Both the position numbers and the translations under genes were made by a program. Positions 5,902 through 6,623 of a stretch of 6,623 nucleotides of DNA are shown piece after piece. This DNA comes from Deltaproteobacteria bacterium (GTDB lineage Bacteria > Myxococcota_A > UBA796). The number at the start of each line of letters is the position of its first letter. Positions within the stretch are counted from its first letter, which is position 1. Below the pieces are notes generated by a model. That model saw only the letters and a list, made by a program, of their open reading frames with translations. It was not told where the DNA came from and searched no databases. Location: the NCBI GenBank assembly GCA_002707085.1, contig PALY01000113.1:1-6623 (forward strand). The letters run 5' to 3'.

Positions 5902-6623
5902 ATGGCTGTTCTTGTAGACAACAATACTCGACTCATCTGTCAGGGAATCACTGGCGGAGCTGGTTCTTTCCACTGTGGCCAAATGTTGGCCTATGGCACC
6001 AATCTCGTTGGCGGCTGCACTCCCGGAAAGGGCGGGCAGATGTTCGAAGGGAAAGTACCCATCTTCAATACCGTTGCAGAGGCGCGCTCCGATACAGGAG
6101 CCAACGCTTCCGTCATCTTTGTGCCCCCACCCTTTGCTGCGGATGCAATTTGTGAAGCCGTTGATGCTGGTATTGAGCTGATCATCGTCATCACTGAAGG
6201 CATCCCAGCCAATGACATGGTGAAGGCTTGGGCCTACATGAAAGGCAAGAATACACGGATGATCGGTCCCAACTGTCCAGGCATTATTACACCTGGACAA
6301 TGCAAGATTGGCATCATGCCAGGCCACATTCACAAGCCGGGTCGAATTGGTGTAGTCAGCCGATCAGGCACACTCACATACGAAGCCGTAGGCCAACTAA
6401 GTGCTGCTGGACTTGGACAATCTACATGCATTGGAATCGGTGGTGACCCCATCATTGGTACCAATCACACGGATTCACTAAAACTGTTCAACGATGACCC
6501 TGATACAGATGCCGTCATCATGATTGGTGAGATTGGTGGTACCGCAGAAGAAGAAGCCTGCGCTTGGGCGAAAGACAATATGACCAAGCCTGTGGTCGGA
6601 TTTATTGCGGGAGCCACTGCACC
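5902..6623 (+). CDS. sucD: Succinyl-CoA synthetase alpha subunit (3' partial)
   Basis: Alpha subunit of succinyl-CoA synthetase, which binds CoA and carries the phosphohistidine intermediate; partner of SucC. The frame is open to the right edge. It gives 240 full codons of the roughly 290 expected, so about 50 residues are missing. The start [18 protein letters not shown] matches the family N-terminus and has GGGAGG eight bases upstream. The Rossmann-like CoA-binding domain follows, with [15 protein letters not shown], then ITEGIP, IGPNCPG and PGHIHKPG. The ligase part shows [17 protein letters not shown] and MIGEIGG, in which E210 matches the E. coli glutamate near position 208 that contacts the active histidine. 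The catalytic histidine itself (E. coli H246, in an MGHAG motif) would fall just beyond the window, so activity cannot be confirmed from the visible part. The gene begins only three bases after the sucC stop. Confidence 0.96.
   Translation, partial: MAVLVDNNTRLICQGITGGAGSFHCGQMLAYGTNLVGGCTPGKGGQMFEGKVPIFNTVAEARSDTGANASVIFVPPPFAADAICEAVDAGIELIIVITEGIPANDMVKAWAYMKGKNTRMIGPNCPGIITPGQCKIGIMPGHIHKPGRIGVVSRSGTLTYEAVGQLSAAGLGQSTCIGIGGDPIIGTNHTDSLKLFNDDPDTDAVIMIGEIGGTAEEEACAWAKDNMTKPVVGFIAGATA

Noticed and set aside
5752..6333. Minus-strand open frame of 193 codons opposite the sucC/sucD junction
   Set aside because: It crosses the boundary of two strongly conserved genes and has no recognisable product.

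Overview
The window is a dense, single-strand (+) bacterial housekeeping segment with five protein genes. In order they are an M1-family metallo-aminopeptidase (cut by the left edge), plsX, a citrate synthase, sucC and sucD (cut by the right edge). No RNA gene, mobile element, CRISPR array or tandem DNA repeat is visible. The base composition looks even and slightly GC-rich throughout, with no sign of a compositional break between genes.

Organism: the short gaps, leaderless cytosolic proteins and clear GGAGG-type Shine-Dalgarno sites say bacterium. The citrate synthase is of the eukaryotic mitochondrial type rather than the common bacterial type. From published knowledge this type occurs in Geobacteraceae and some other deltaproteobacterial lineages. 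Together with an M1 peptidase carrying a HEAT-repeat tail, this suggests a relative of the former Deltaproteobacteria (Myxococcota, Bradymonadota, Desulfobacterota or similar). That placement is inference and weak; no rRNA or lineage-specific gene is present to confirm it.

Layout: positions 2-2305 encode the aminopeptidase, with an intact zinc site followed by about eight HEAT-like repeats and a short charged coiled coil. After 26 bases, plsX (2332-3354, GTG start) encodes the acyl-ACP:phosphate acyltransferase that opens phosphatidic acid synthesis. It lies apart from its usual rpmF/fabH partners. A 109-base gap (3355-3463) is the only real intergenic space and the most likely place for a promoter. 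Then citrate synthase (3464-4627), sucC (4660-5898) and sucD (5902 to the window end) follow with gaps of 32 and 3 bases, which looks like one TCA-cycle operon.

How they work together: citrate synthase feeds acetyl-CoA into the TCA cycle. SucCD, an alpha/beta complex, converts succinyl-CoA to succinate with substrate-level ATP or GTP formation. PlsX draws on acyl-ACP for membrane lipid. The aminopeptidase is probably for peptide turnover and has no evident tie to the others. I see no undescribed multi-gene system here. The points worth a second look are sequence peculiarities inside otherwise recognisable enzymes.
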